In this document: positions 37,361 to 48,375 of the stretch, in pieces
Layout of the letters: each line of letters starts with the position of its first letter
How positions within the stretch are numbered: the first letter of the stretch is position 1
Source: Ophiosphaerella korrae
Lineage: Eukaryota > Ascomycota > Dothideomycetes > Pleosporales > Phaeosphaeriaceae
Reading direction: 5' to 3'
NCBI GenBank assembly: GCA_028456385.1
Contig: JALNQF010000008.1
Coordinates: 434,001-498,000 of the forward strand
DNA length: 64,000 nucleotides
The notes under the pieces: generated by a model
The model's input: only the letters and a program-made list of their open reading frames with translations
What the model was told of the DNA's origin: nothing
The model's database searches: none
Translations under genes and position numbers: made by a program

Positions 37361-39587
37361 ATACCCAGAGTCACACGGTTGCGTCGATGCTCTATGGTCC
37401 AATGACTTTTTCTGATCCAGTGCCGCCGGCGATACGTCAGTCGCCCGACTATCTCAAACATTTCGTTGTCATTATCGTAGCAGAATGCCGCTGCATCAAG
37501 CGAGCGCTGTCGAAGTTTGCTGATACCCTAACGGAGGCTTGGCTTGCTATATTCACCCTCACCAAGAAGATGACATGGCTTTTCGCATAATAGACTTGCA
37601 TTTCCTCCGGTTGTCTGAGATGTTCAAGTATGGCTTTTTTGAATTCACTCTTGCCGGTCGCTCTACGCCCACGCTTGTCGATCACTATGCATGATGGAGT
37701 TGGTGGCGTTATTTTCAAAAAGTATATGTTACAATAATACCTATATAGAACAAAGTGCCTCTAACAGTTCAATACTGGTTTATATTTGACATGTTGGGAT
37801 GTGATGGTAAAGGCTTCGATGGTTTCGAGCCGCAGAACATGTTACGGATTGTGCATCATCTCGTGGAATTGGTACGCGACCGTCGGCATTCTTTGCTAAA
37901 GTGATATGTCAAAAATATGTATATTTTCATCAAGTATGTCGATAATACAGTGATGTCTTGGTGTAGATATTTAGGTAAAAGAACAATTTGCTATAGAACA
38001 GGGCAGATGTAACTACAAACAGAAAGATGGTATCCAACAAGTCGATATGATGTATGGAAGAAGATATTGGATACCAATGCACCTCATTCTCATCACATAT
38101 ATCCCCTATCCTATTCATTAAATCCAAACGTAGTAAACAGCCTGAGAACATCAACACGAGACTTTTTACCTCGCAGCCCAAGTCACATTGAAGGATAAAA
38201 GGTTGGATCTAGGTTCTTGTTCACGCACCAAAATGCTCCTACTCTCACCTGGTTACGGTATTTGCAGTCCAGCCGCAGAGACTAGATACGCCACGCCTGA
38301 AGGAAAGCTTCCTCGGCTGGAGGAGTTTTGTAGTTTGACACTATATCTTCAAAGAATGCACGTCAATGATCACCAATAGCCCGAGTATTGAATAGACGGC
38401 GAATTTCACTACTTGGTGATGAACATAACAATACAATATAGTTATTTACAGACAAGGATAGAGTCTCTGATATCTACAGCCTAAGACGGGAAATATGGCC
38501 AAAAAAAATGGCCCTATTGGTAATGTGGCAAAGCTCAGGCCTCAATCATAGGCTCGTATGATCATAAGGTTACTCTATCTCCTCAGGACTCTACTCGATG
38601 GAAATCTACTTCCTATCATGACACGCTCATCTCCATAACAAATTAGCTGTGGGCCTTAGGGAGCGTCTCCCCACAAGCAATTTTGACGCCATCTAGCTGT
38701 ATGTGAGAACAAAAGTAGGAGCAGGTCTTGGATGATCTAGCCCCAGGAGAGTGTGAGAGTCAGTACAAGGATAGAGTTACTACAAGTGGATTAGAGTGCA
38801 GGTATAGTGTGCAACAGGACAGCACTACCAGATCCGGGATAGATATGTTGACGACAGGTCGCATATGCAGTGTACAGGTAGCTGAGATACAAGTTTGGTT
38901 CTGGGGCTGTGTTGCGTGGCGTTTGGCACATGTGTATGTGTGTACAAATATTGGTTTCATGAGGGGTATTAAGATAGATAGAATATGTGATAGGATAAAC
39001 GGAAGGGGCTGGGCGAGCCAGTGAGGGGTGGAGCGCGGAGTTGACCGCTTTTGGGTGAGGACATGTGAATAGTGGGGTAAGCTGGGTGATGTTTGGGAGG
39101 AAAGATATGCGATCCAAATGAACATTATTTGATGAGTTAGCTGATAGAGGCTGATATGACCATGATGCGTGCAAGGTAGAAACCCGAGAAAGTCAAGGCT
39201 TGTTCATTTTCCCACCAGAAGTGTAAATAAAAGTGAGACACGATTGCCTGGCAGTGTAAATAGTAAACGTGCCCAGCTCATGTTGTTCAGTGCGGTATAA
39301 ACGTTTCAGTAACAACGATCCCTGCTACTTTTCTGCAGTGGCAAATTGAGCACGGCTCAAGATGGATTATAGGGCCTCCATGTCTAACTACCCATAGGTT
39401 GCCTAGTCAGATGTGTCAATGTGAGCCTCTCGTTAATCGTAGTCCTTTTCCAATATCCACAATCACTGTTCCGAGAACCCGAGTCTACAAAGATTGTATC
39501 CACGTCAAGAAAGGGGTGATAAACATAATCAGACCAATGCGGGCCAAATCCTTAAAATCCGGTTGTTGTTTCAATATGCATAAGATA

Positions 39588-39620
39588 CATACTGGTACAC
39601 ACTGGTGCATACTGGTGCCA
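39588..39620. repeat. Short imperfect tandem repeat (ACTGGTGCAT-like)
   Basis: Three neighbouring copies of a unit close to ACTGGTRCAY occur in sequence around 39590-39620. It is a minor local duplication. Confidence 0.6.
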
Positions 39621-39967
39621 AAATTTGGAATAGAAAAGTTCGGTTCGCCAAACTCACGTAACCACACAGTAGTAAAGTCAAGAAAATTGAACCAAAAGTG
39701 CGTTCCGGCCTAATGACACCTCATCAGATAAACGAGAAGGTGAAATTTGTATATTTGTACTTTAGTATAAATCTCCGTTAGCGGGATGCCATTCTTCTCG
39801 GTCTCATCGAAGTACTGTGATAAGCGGGTTGGTACATAGAGCGTAGGAAATACATGGTTGGTTCTCTTTCTATCGAATGTCATTATGATGTCAGACATTG
39901 ATGATTGTTAAGATTTTTTTCTCGAGAACTTGCGTTTGGGGGGTTCAAGTGTCATTGGGTGATATCA

Positions 39968-40306
39968 ATGTATCAACTTATACGAAGCCTTTGGCGAGCG
40001 AATGTTTACACTGACCGTAACACAGCTCTTTACGGGACTGAGAATATTTACATCCGAGGATTTTGCGATTGTATAACCAAACTATGTCTAGCAACGGTGT
40101 CAGGCGAAAGTGAGGTGGATGGTATAAATGACGTCGACCAGCTTGAGGCGCAGGCTCTTCTAGACTGCGCCGAGATTGCATATCCTTGCATATTGGACCA
40201 AAGTTTCAACATTTGTGTACGAAAACCGACCGAGCTAAATGGCTGTAGGTTGTTCAGAACAACAACACTAAAGGACTTAGTTTTGGGTAACGAGTCAGTT
40301 TATTAG
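39968..40306 (+). CDS. Unassigned ORF, 112 residues (weak)
   Basis: An ATG-started frame (MYQLIRSLWRANVYTDRN...) with several Cys and an acidic middle. The composition is protein-like and lacks low complexity, but I recognise no family and see no signal peptide or introns. It lies alone in gene-poor, AT-rich DNA. It may be a lineage-specific gene, a fragment or chance. Confidence 0.2.
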   Translation: MYQLIRSLWRANVYTDRNTALYGTENIYIRGFCDCITKLCLATVSGESEVDGINDVDQLEAQALLDCAEIAYPCILDQSFNICVRKPTELNGCRLFRTTTLKDLVLGNESVY

Positions 40307-43300
40307 GGATGTGATAGATTTTGGGCTTGTCGAGTCATCGCTCTTATGGTCATTAACCTGCAAAAGTACCATGCGCGACTTTTTGGTCCTGGGCATTTCG
40401 TGTGAGCTGAGAGGGTCTAGACAGGCCTGAGAACTTCCTAGCTTGGTCAATTTCATGAGGTCGCGGTCTCCGTACCACGGTCGCTCACCCCCGATCGCAC
40501 ACTAAGCTGTTCTACACTAGAGGATGATATGATTAGTGATAGGGCGGAGTATCCCCGTCACATATATCTAGGTATTTGCATTGTTTCAGGCGTTGTGCAG
40601 CCCAGTACCATGGACCAGAGAAGGGCAACAGAATTGCTCTGAAGTAAATGCAGAATGGGGAGAAAAGCTTAAGAGTGGACAGCTGTTTGGTAACACGCTT
40701 CTTTTGGGTGGACTGAGCCATATACCGAAACCCCTTAAGGTATAGCGATCCGAAATGTGCGCCATAGTACCTGAAATGAGTTAACCAGTGTAATAAGAGG
40801 TATTGACGTGAACACAGCGGACTGTTATTTGCTGTAATACGTCACAAGTAGCGTGGCGAGTTGCTTCAACATGAATCATTGAGGCTCAAAACGACACACC
40901 GCGAACGAACCCCCAATATGTCCGGGAGCTATCGCTGGGATGGATTCTGCGGAAACGCCTCTGCTTTAGTGGTGAAGTCAATATAAAGTTAGGACCCAAG
41001 TGTTTGTCGTTCGCTGATCCATCATGACTGCAGGAGCTTCAGTGCAACTGTAGCACTGTGGCTTGGACAATGCATCAAGGCTAGGATGCAGGAGAAGCAG
41101 CAAGGAATTGCGATTGCGGATCAACCTACTCACCAATTGTGACGAGGCTCTGGGCGTGCCTGAGGTCGTTTTGCGGGGCTTTCCCTGACTCTCGTATACG
41201 CCAAGGATATCGTGAACCAGATCTCCTGGCCCAGGTCTTGCTTGCATTTCGCCGAGAGTTCCCAGAAATGCTCTGACTGTAGTTCCACGACGCCATTAGG
41301 GCACGGGGTGGATGCCAGTCGCGTCACCGGTCCTGATGCAGAACATAGACTTTTACAGGGAGACTACGATGCGACCGGTCTGGATGATATACTCGGGCTA
41401 TTCGTTTGAGGTCAACATGTAATAGTACAAGATTGACAGCCCAGACAGGGCTTGCAGCTTCTTTCGGAAGACGTCGAGTAAACTTTGGGATGCGAACGGG
41501 GTTTCCCTACAGGTGATTTGGGAGAAACCTGGTTTTCGGGCCACATATTGGGTGTTTGTGAGTTGTAACTGGGCGCAACTTATTGTGTTTGTTGCGATGC
41601 CTGGTGCACAACCCGCGTCTTGAAACAGGCAATAGTGCCATATATCTCGTATTCGCAATCGGGTAATAATGCGCCTGGACCGGATATAGTGAGAGGAAAG
41701 TTTGGTTGACCAACGATTCTCCATTGATAGGATGATTGTTTAAAACAGGAATGTCGGTAGCGTTGCCCTAAGAAGTGCCATTCAGCTGACAGAAGTAAGG
41801 TTTGCGCTATAATAGGTAGTTTTCGTTTCATCGTCCGTGTTTGAAGACTAAAATATAAGGAAGTTTTTATCGATTATCTACAGTGTACACAAAGGAAATC
41901 ATTGGAGATGGTGGACCTCATCCGACGAGGTTGGCGTCGAATGTCACGAATCTGATGACCTGATGTTCATGCAAGCCGAGTAACGCCCGTACATCTGCAA
42001 CAGGCCTGACTCAAGGACGCAAGCAGGAGGCCCACAGACGTTCAAAGCGCAAAAGGCCGCAGGGCAAACTGTTCACGCATGAAATAGGTACAAAGGACAG
42101 CGCAGGATAGACGGGCACGCATTTATTAGTACCCGATTGTCCGTTTGGTGGAAAACAAGCTCAGGACATGGGTATTGGTTCCATAGTTCGCGCGATTTCT
42201 AATGCAGCAAAGTTGCCATGAGTGATCATCTGGCTTTGTAGCCGAAAATTCTTTGGTTGTTCTGGATGCCAGCGTGGCGGGTGAAGGCGCATGTAGCTTG
42301 CGACTGGGTACTATTTGTCCATGCTTTTGCAATCGATAAACTTGTGTGGTTGTTCCCGTGAAGTCAACACTGGAAAGTGGCTTGTAGCTATAAACAAGGA
42401 GAGCACCGCATCTGTGTCCTGGACTGGAAGGTCTTTCGGATGCAACGGCACGTGTCAATCACCTCGAAATCTACCAGCTGACGCGGAGCAGATGTCATTT
42501 CGATTGTCTGCTGTGTTGGGGCTGGCGGAGTACGACGCACGAATGAGGTGGAGTACACTACATCGTATTGGTTTTGGGGCTAGTTTCAAATGCGCGGCTC
42601 GAGACTACAGCGGATGCCAAGAGTGAAGTATGGAAGTGACGAGGTTTAGTGTTGATGTGCGAAGAGAACAGTGGAAACGGCAACAAGTACAAAAAAGCCG
42701 AGTCTGACTTTGACCTCATCCTGCTGCGCACATGGATCAGGGCGATGGAAATGTCATGTTCAATAAAACCTTGAACTTGGAATAAGTCTGATGCATGCTG
42801 GGCGTTTTGCGAACAGGGTTTGGAGGGCGCTGGCCCCTGTTTGTGTGGCTGGGAGGATCTTTTCTCCACTGGCGGTCAGCGTGAGCACAAGCGGAAGGTG
42901 GGCCGCCTAATGCGCAAAAAGTGCTACATTCAGGGTAAATGGGTAGCATCACGCGGAAGACGCCGGAACGGTAAGTTGAGAGGAGGTATTTGAGATGCGC
43001 GCGCAGAGGTGCGATGTTCGTGACGAGCCCCAACAAAGAAATGGAGGTGGATATCGGCGTTGAAATCGGCCATCGGAGGATAGAATGATACGCTACGAGG
43101 CGACAGGATCCGAGGCTGTGGGCAACGCATTGACTCGAGGCGTAAAAAGCAGGCGGTGCGATCTTGCCACGTGAGTGACGGCCGGACTCACTTTAGGTCG
43201 ACTGGCCGAGAGTTAGACCAGCCACTGGCCTGCCTTAGACTATGGGCCAGGGGGGTGAAGCCACCATGTCAGTGTTGGTCGCTTGGTCGCTTGCCCAAAA

Positions 43301-44590
43301 GCCTTGTCGACAGCACGTTCCTGGACGTGGGCCTTGTTGACTTGAAGCCCATGTGCTCGGCTATGGGGTTTTAGCGTGCGGTTGACAAGAGTGACAGATG
43401 GGTTGAAGACAGCAAAAGATGGCAGCAGGGTTGAGTGGCGCTCGCCTACCATGCCCATCTTGAGCTTTCATAAGATGACTGAGTCGATGGTGTGACATGC
43501 CTTGGAGTCTGCAGCCTCCAAGCAGGAATATTGCAGGGGTAGGTTAGTATCGTGAGAGTTGTGACATTCGAGGCGCAGAGAAGATCTGGCGCTATCTACA
43601 ATGGTTCATTGCGACGTGTTGCCCACAGTGTGATCCCATTCGCTCCCGCTCCCGCCCGATGGCGCATAGACTTGAGGTTAGCGGCCTCTGAGCAGACAGA
43701 CCCTGGGTCTGATCGCTTGGGCTCGATAGCATAGCATTAGGGTGCAGGTTTGTAGTTGCATGGCACCAAAATAGACGGTGCTGGAGAAGGAAGGGCTAGA
43801 AGAAGAGGGTGAAGCAAGGGGGGTTGGCCATGGAGCTTAGTATGGCAAATGCATGATAGGGTTGAGGATGATGTCGAGGTAGCCTTGGGCAATAACAAGG
43901 TGGCTGGCACTAGTTTGGATCGGATGCGGGCAAGCGGATCAGGCACCCAGATTTGGCAAGCACAAGGATTGCGAAGCAAACATGAAAGAGATTGAGGAGC
44001 AAGACGCAGCTCGCAGCTCGCGCTCGCGACCATGGTTGCTGGGTGTCCCACGTCTCACAGCAGCAATGGGCATTGGGCAAGGAAGGGCGCCGTGTGCATC
44101 CTGCCTGGGCAGCTGGGACACGTCCACGACCAGGATGCAGGATGCGCCTTTATTAATGCAGCGAATCAGAACACGAGGAGGCATGGAAATGAGGAGAAAT
44201 GATCCATGATGGCGATGGGAGGCCACGCACGACGGCATGCAGCAGAGCAGAAGAAACACGAACTTGTGCACAGCCCCCGCTTTTTTTTCTGCTTTGGCAC
44301 AGGGCGAGTTGTCTGGAGAGAGTGAATATAACCGTGTCGGAGGCGGTACCGGCGACAATGTACCGGTGTGTATCTAATCAAGGTGAAGGGAAGAGCGTAA
44401 TATCCGGAGCAATGATAGCACGAGGCTGAAATAGACGATGGGGAGGGCTGGAGGATGGAGGAGGGGACTAGGTAGGCAAAGGCGGTGACGGCGAGGGCAT
44501 GGGAATCTTTGTTCTGCATCCATGCAAACAAAGCACCAGCCAAAGCTGATTTATGCTTTGTGCCTTGACGTGGGCGGTCAGTGGCAGAGG

Positions 44591-44650
44591 GTGGATGGAT
44601 GGATGGATGAATGAACGAAGGAATGAAAGAACGAAAGAACGAAAGAATGG
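44591..44650. repeat. GGAT / GAAC-type microsatellite
   Basis: Four GGAT units followed by degenerate GAAY/GAAM tetramers, 60 bp in all. It produces false open frames on both strands. Confidence 0.9.
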
Positions 44651-45002
44651 CGCTGCGCTGCACGCTTTGGGCGTCATTGCCGTGTTCCAATATCTGCGCG
44701 CAGCTGTTTGGGTGGCCACTCTTGCCGAGGCTGCTTGGGCCCCCTCCCTGCCCGCCCAGCCTGCCCGCATGGAGAGAGTGGTGAGGCCACCGCCGGTTTC
44801 GCTGTTCCGCAGCAATACGGGTGGTAGTAATCATTGCATTGTTTATGATCGTGGCGATGGGATGGGGCGCAGACGTGGCCGTGGTGTTGGTCTGTCGTTG
44901 TCTGCTTGGCTGCTAGCGTGCGGGCTAGGCCAGGGAGCGGTCAGCCTCATGCTGCCCTTCTCTGTTGCGAAGAACGAGGCGGCGCGCGCTGTGAATCGGA
45001 TG

Positions 45003-46778
45003 CCCTGCAAACGGGCGCCCGCCCTGCCTGCGCTGACCAGCCTGCACGCTGCAGCGTCTGCTGGGGCTCGCCGCCAGGGAGAGACGGCTCCGGCGCACCG
45101 CCAAAAGCAAGTCACCGCAAGTCACCGCAAGTCGCCGCAACACGCGTGTTAGTCAGCCCTCTCGCTGCACACGATTTTTTCTCGCCAGTGCCTCCCTCCA
45201 CCCACGCCTTCCCATCTTCGTCCCTAGCCTACATCGCGAATCTCAAGCCAGCTCAACCACAACCATCAATCGCGTCTGGTGCCTTGCCCTAACGCTGCCC
45301 GTCACCACCAAGAGCCCGCTGTCTCAGGCACACCTCGCTCCTCCGCCCGCCGTGCTACACGTGCAACCCGCCGCCGGTTGCTGTCCGTCTCCCTCTGGCG
45401 GCCTGCTCCTCTGCTCTGAACTGCTCTCCGTAGAAAGGCTCCTTCTGCGCTAGCTGGCCTTTCACGCGACTCGTCTGCACGCGTATCAGAAGGCCTTGGA
45501 TTGCCCACCGCCTTTCACTGCTTCGCCTCCGAGGAGCGAGTGCCCCCAATTGAGCCCGCACCCCAGCATTTCTCGTGCAAGGTCTGCGCTGTGTGTGAAG
45601 ACTCTTGACTCTTGACTGCCCGTCGCCTGCCGTCTTGCCCATCGGACAAGAAGCTGATCGCTCGGCACCCTCGGCCTAGTTAGGCTTTTGGGAGTAACTG
45701 TGCAGGGAGAAGCGCAGCATCCAGGTGAAACTATTCCCCATTCACGCCACCCTCCCCAACGGGCCGACTGTCATCACGCACAGAGCCACTCGCGCCTGCC
45801 TCTGGAAAACATCCTAATCTTGGCCTCTTCTGTGGCCGCCTGCACCCACCTGCTCAGTGCACACTTACCCGCCGGCGAACAAGCTCTCCTCAACCCGGTA
45901 CTTCTTTCAACCCACCATCGCGCACTAGCCCTCCTAGCCTACCAGCAATCGCGTACTACCCCCCGCGCACGCTCAGGACACCAGCACCCTCAAGGGTCCC
46001 ACACTTTGTCTACCGCGCCAAACCGACCCTGGTCTTGGGCAACCCACCCACTGCTGCAATTCCCACGGTCACGGCTCGGCTATACCAATCCGGTCTTTTG
46101 CTTGACAAAAACGCCGTCACGAACCCACCCAACCCATTACCTCATCAAAGAGACCAAGGTCTGCCTGGCTAAGCGGCGAAGCCGTCCCGACTTCTCGATT
46201 GGCAGCCCACTACCACGGGCGTGTGCGCCACCCAGTCCATCAGACTACTTGACTAGACTGTCGCTAGCACCTTTTCCCTCCACTTCTCGCCCAAGCAGAC
46301 TTGCTCATCGCGACCTAGCAACTTTCGTGTAACCTGTGCGTTCCATCTCACTTTGCACTGCACCCAGCTGCTCCGCGACTCGACTGCTGTTGCGCGCTAG
46401 CTCAAGTCCCCTGCCCCGGTGGTCTCGAAGCACAAGCCTTCCCGTGCGTTATCTCTCGTCGCCAGTGCTAAATCTGCCGAACTCCTTGTCCACCTAGGCG
46501 CTCTGGCATCCAACCCGTCTGAAAATCATCCGCGTTAAGTTCCACGCTACCACTCCCACTCTACCATTTCTCTTCTACGGTTCCCTGGCTGCGCACGTTC
46601 TGTGGCTCTCCCCCATCCACTTCCTCTTGGGACTAGTCGCTCGTCTGTCCTTAGACCGCGGTAAAACTAAAGCCATTCCGCGACCGTCATATCTGCAGCC
46701 ATCCTTCCTCCCGGACACGCTCAGTCAGCCCCAGCTTGAGCTTAGGTGCCACTCTACCCTCAATCACGTACACAGTCT
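45003..46778 (+). promoter_or_regulatory. ATG-free tract before the Con7 gene, probable long 5' leader
   Basis: No ATG occurs on the plus strand in 1,776 consecutive bases; the first ATG after 45000 is the proposed Con7 start at 46779. The tract is rich in C and T on the plus strand. The simplest reading is a very long 5' untranslated leader, perhaps with introns, kept free of upstream start codons. The left part probably includes promoter; the transcript start cannot be placed. A long frame at 45688-46332 starts only with TTG and is low-complexity, so I do not call it a gene. Confidence 0.5.
45111..45140. repeat. 10-bp tandem repeat, three copies
   Basis: Three head-to-tail copies of GTCACCGCAA; the third has one A to G change. 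Confidence 0.9.
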
Positions 46779-48375
46779 ATGGACGCAAGGCAACAAGATT
46801 ACCCGCAGTCAGGTTTGAGCTCGCCCTATCCAACCTTTCCTGAAGCAGCTTCTGAGGGGCCCTCTGCAGATCAAGCATCTGTTGCGCAATACCCTCCACA
46901 AGGCCAAGATCCACGAGCTTCGAATCTCACGCCCACGTCCGACTACTCCCTCAATCCCTCCTCTGCGCGATCAGGGTCTTTCCCAGAGTACATTCAACGT
47001 TCATACCAAGCAGGGGCTCAAGGTCAAGCACCCGGAGGTATGGCGCAACAACAGAGTCCGTCAATGCCTCTCTCAGATGGTCAATCAAATGATCATCATC
47101 AACAACAACAGCTAAAGTCTGACTCGGATGTACCTATAGATCCATCAATCGCCGCCGCAACGAGCCCAACCTACCCCCACCAGCAACAGTACTCGCCGTA
47201 TACACCACACCACGATATGCAGCATTACCCAGGTCACCCCCAGACCCCAATGTACGGCTCACGACCTGAATGGGCTGGACAATACCCTCAGCCAGGTATG
47301 CATTATGGACACCCGGCGTCCTCAGGGCCGCCTGCACCTGCAATGGTATCACCTGTCCAGCGACCACCCACGGTAAGTGAACACACTTGACTTCATTCGC
47401 GCTATAAACCAGTTTTTTTTTTTTTTTTTTTTTTTTCTCTTTTTCTTCACGCTGGATTTCCGCTTCACATTCAAGGACACCCAATCTGGCGGATGATTCT
47501 GCGCTTTCGAGAACTCGGGCTAACAACGCGCGTAGGGAGGACATCCGCTGTCTACTGTCTACTCATTTGTTCCGATTCCAGGCGCACAACAGCATAAGAG
47601 ACCGCGTCGGCGATATGAGGAGATTGAGCGCATGTATAAATGTGGGTGGAATGGATGCGAAAAAGCATATGGCACTCTAAATCATTTGAACGCGCATGTA
47701 ACAATGCAGTCGCATGGCGCAAAACGAACTCCTGAAGGTATGTGTTTCTACATCTTGAAGATCGCGACACGCGGCCCTTGTTGTGGGTGAAGCGACCCCA
47801 TAAGCCTGATGCGCTAGGATAGCACTGGCTATCGTGTTGGTGCTGCGCTATGATGGCGGTGTTCCCGCTGCATTGGATAGCTTCAAATTGCGGAAGCTAG
47901 CACTAATGACCCTGGCCGAATTATCTTGGCGCAGCTTAATACATTTAGTACAGGATGCTAACTTAACAACTATGTAGAGTTCAAAGAAATCCGCAAAGAG
48001 TGGAAGGCGAAGAAGAAGGAGGAAGAGGCGCAGCGCAAAGCTGAAGACGAGCGTCATCGAGCCGATGCCCAGCAGCGCGTACACGAGGGCGGACCCCCCG
48101 GCGAAGCCCCAGTCTATGGACAGATGCGCCAAGCTGTTGGTGTGCCTGGACAAGCTCCTCCCCATACACAACTTCCTCCCATCGGGTATCAACCTGCAGC
48201 CTCTGGCAACAACGCCGCTCCTCAGTATGGCACGCAGAGTCCAGGTCTTCCTGAGGGCATGGCTCAGTATGCCACCCCAAACAGCAATGCATACCACAGT
48301 CCCAATAGTAACAGCAGCAGTTATCCTCAATCGCCCTACGGCCAGAACCCTCAAATGTACCAGCAAGGTCATTAG
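46779..48375 (+). CDS. CON7: C2H2 zinc finger transcription factor, Con7-like
   Basis: Three exons, 46779-47372, 47536-47737 and 47978-48375, give 397 residues. Both ends are disordered and rich in Gln, Pro, Ser and Tyr. The centre carries the conserved block YSFVPIPGAQQHKRPRRRYE and one zinc finger with Cys234, Cys239, His252 and His258, followed by KRTPEEFKEIRKEWKAKKKE, a basic helix. This block is the hallmark of Con7, which in Magnaporthe oryzae controls conidium shape, wall genes and appressorium formation. Intron 1 (163 nt) holds 24 consecutive T and a GCTAAC branch site; its acceptor at 47535 was chosen because it restores VYSFVPIPG. An upstream in-frame GTG is not a likely start. Confidence 0.88.
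47413..47436 (+). repeat. Poly-T tract (24 nt) in Con7 intron 1
   Basis: Twenty-four consecutive T lie between the donor and the branch point of intron 1, about 100 nt before the acceptor. The tract length is likely to vary between isolates. Confidence 0.9.

Larger units (their letters stand above)
37361..45002. other. Gene-poor stretch of 7.6 kb
   Basis: No gene is supported with confidence. Its left part (about 37.7-41 kb) is AT-rich, its right part becomes GC-rich. ORFs with ATG starts include 39968-40306 (112 codons) and a minus-strand 222-codon frame at 44166-44834 that reads through simple repeats. No transposase, reverse transcriptase or terminal repeats were recognised. Confidence 0.5.

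Noticed and set aside
39588..39620. ACTGGTGCAT repeats as a transposon end
   Set aside because: No matching inverted or direct copy, target duplication or transposase was seen nearby.
44166..44834. Minus-strand frame of 222 codons with an ATG
   Set aside because: Its middle is translated microsatellite (repeated HPSI/SFIP units), with no domain; a competing frame exists on the other strand.
45688..46332. Plus-strand frame of 214 codons before Con7
   Set aside because: It starts with TTG, contains no ATG at all, and is rich in Pro, Ser, His and Thr as expected of a C-rich leader.
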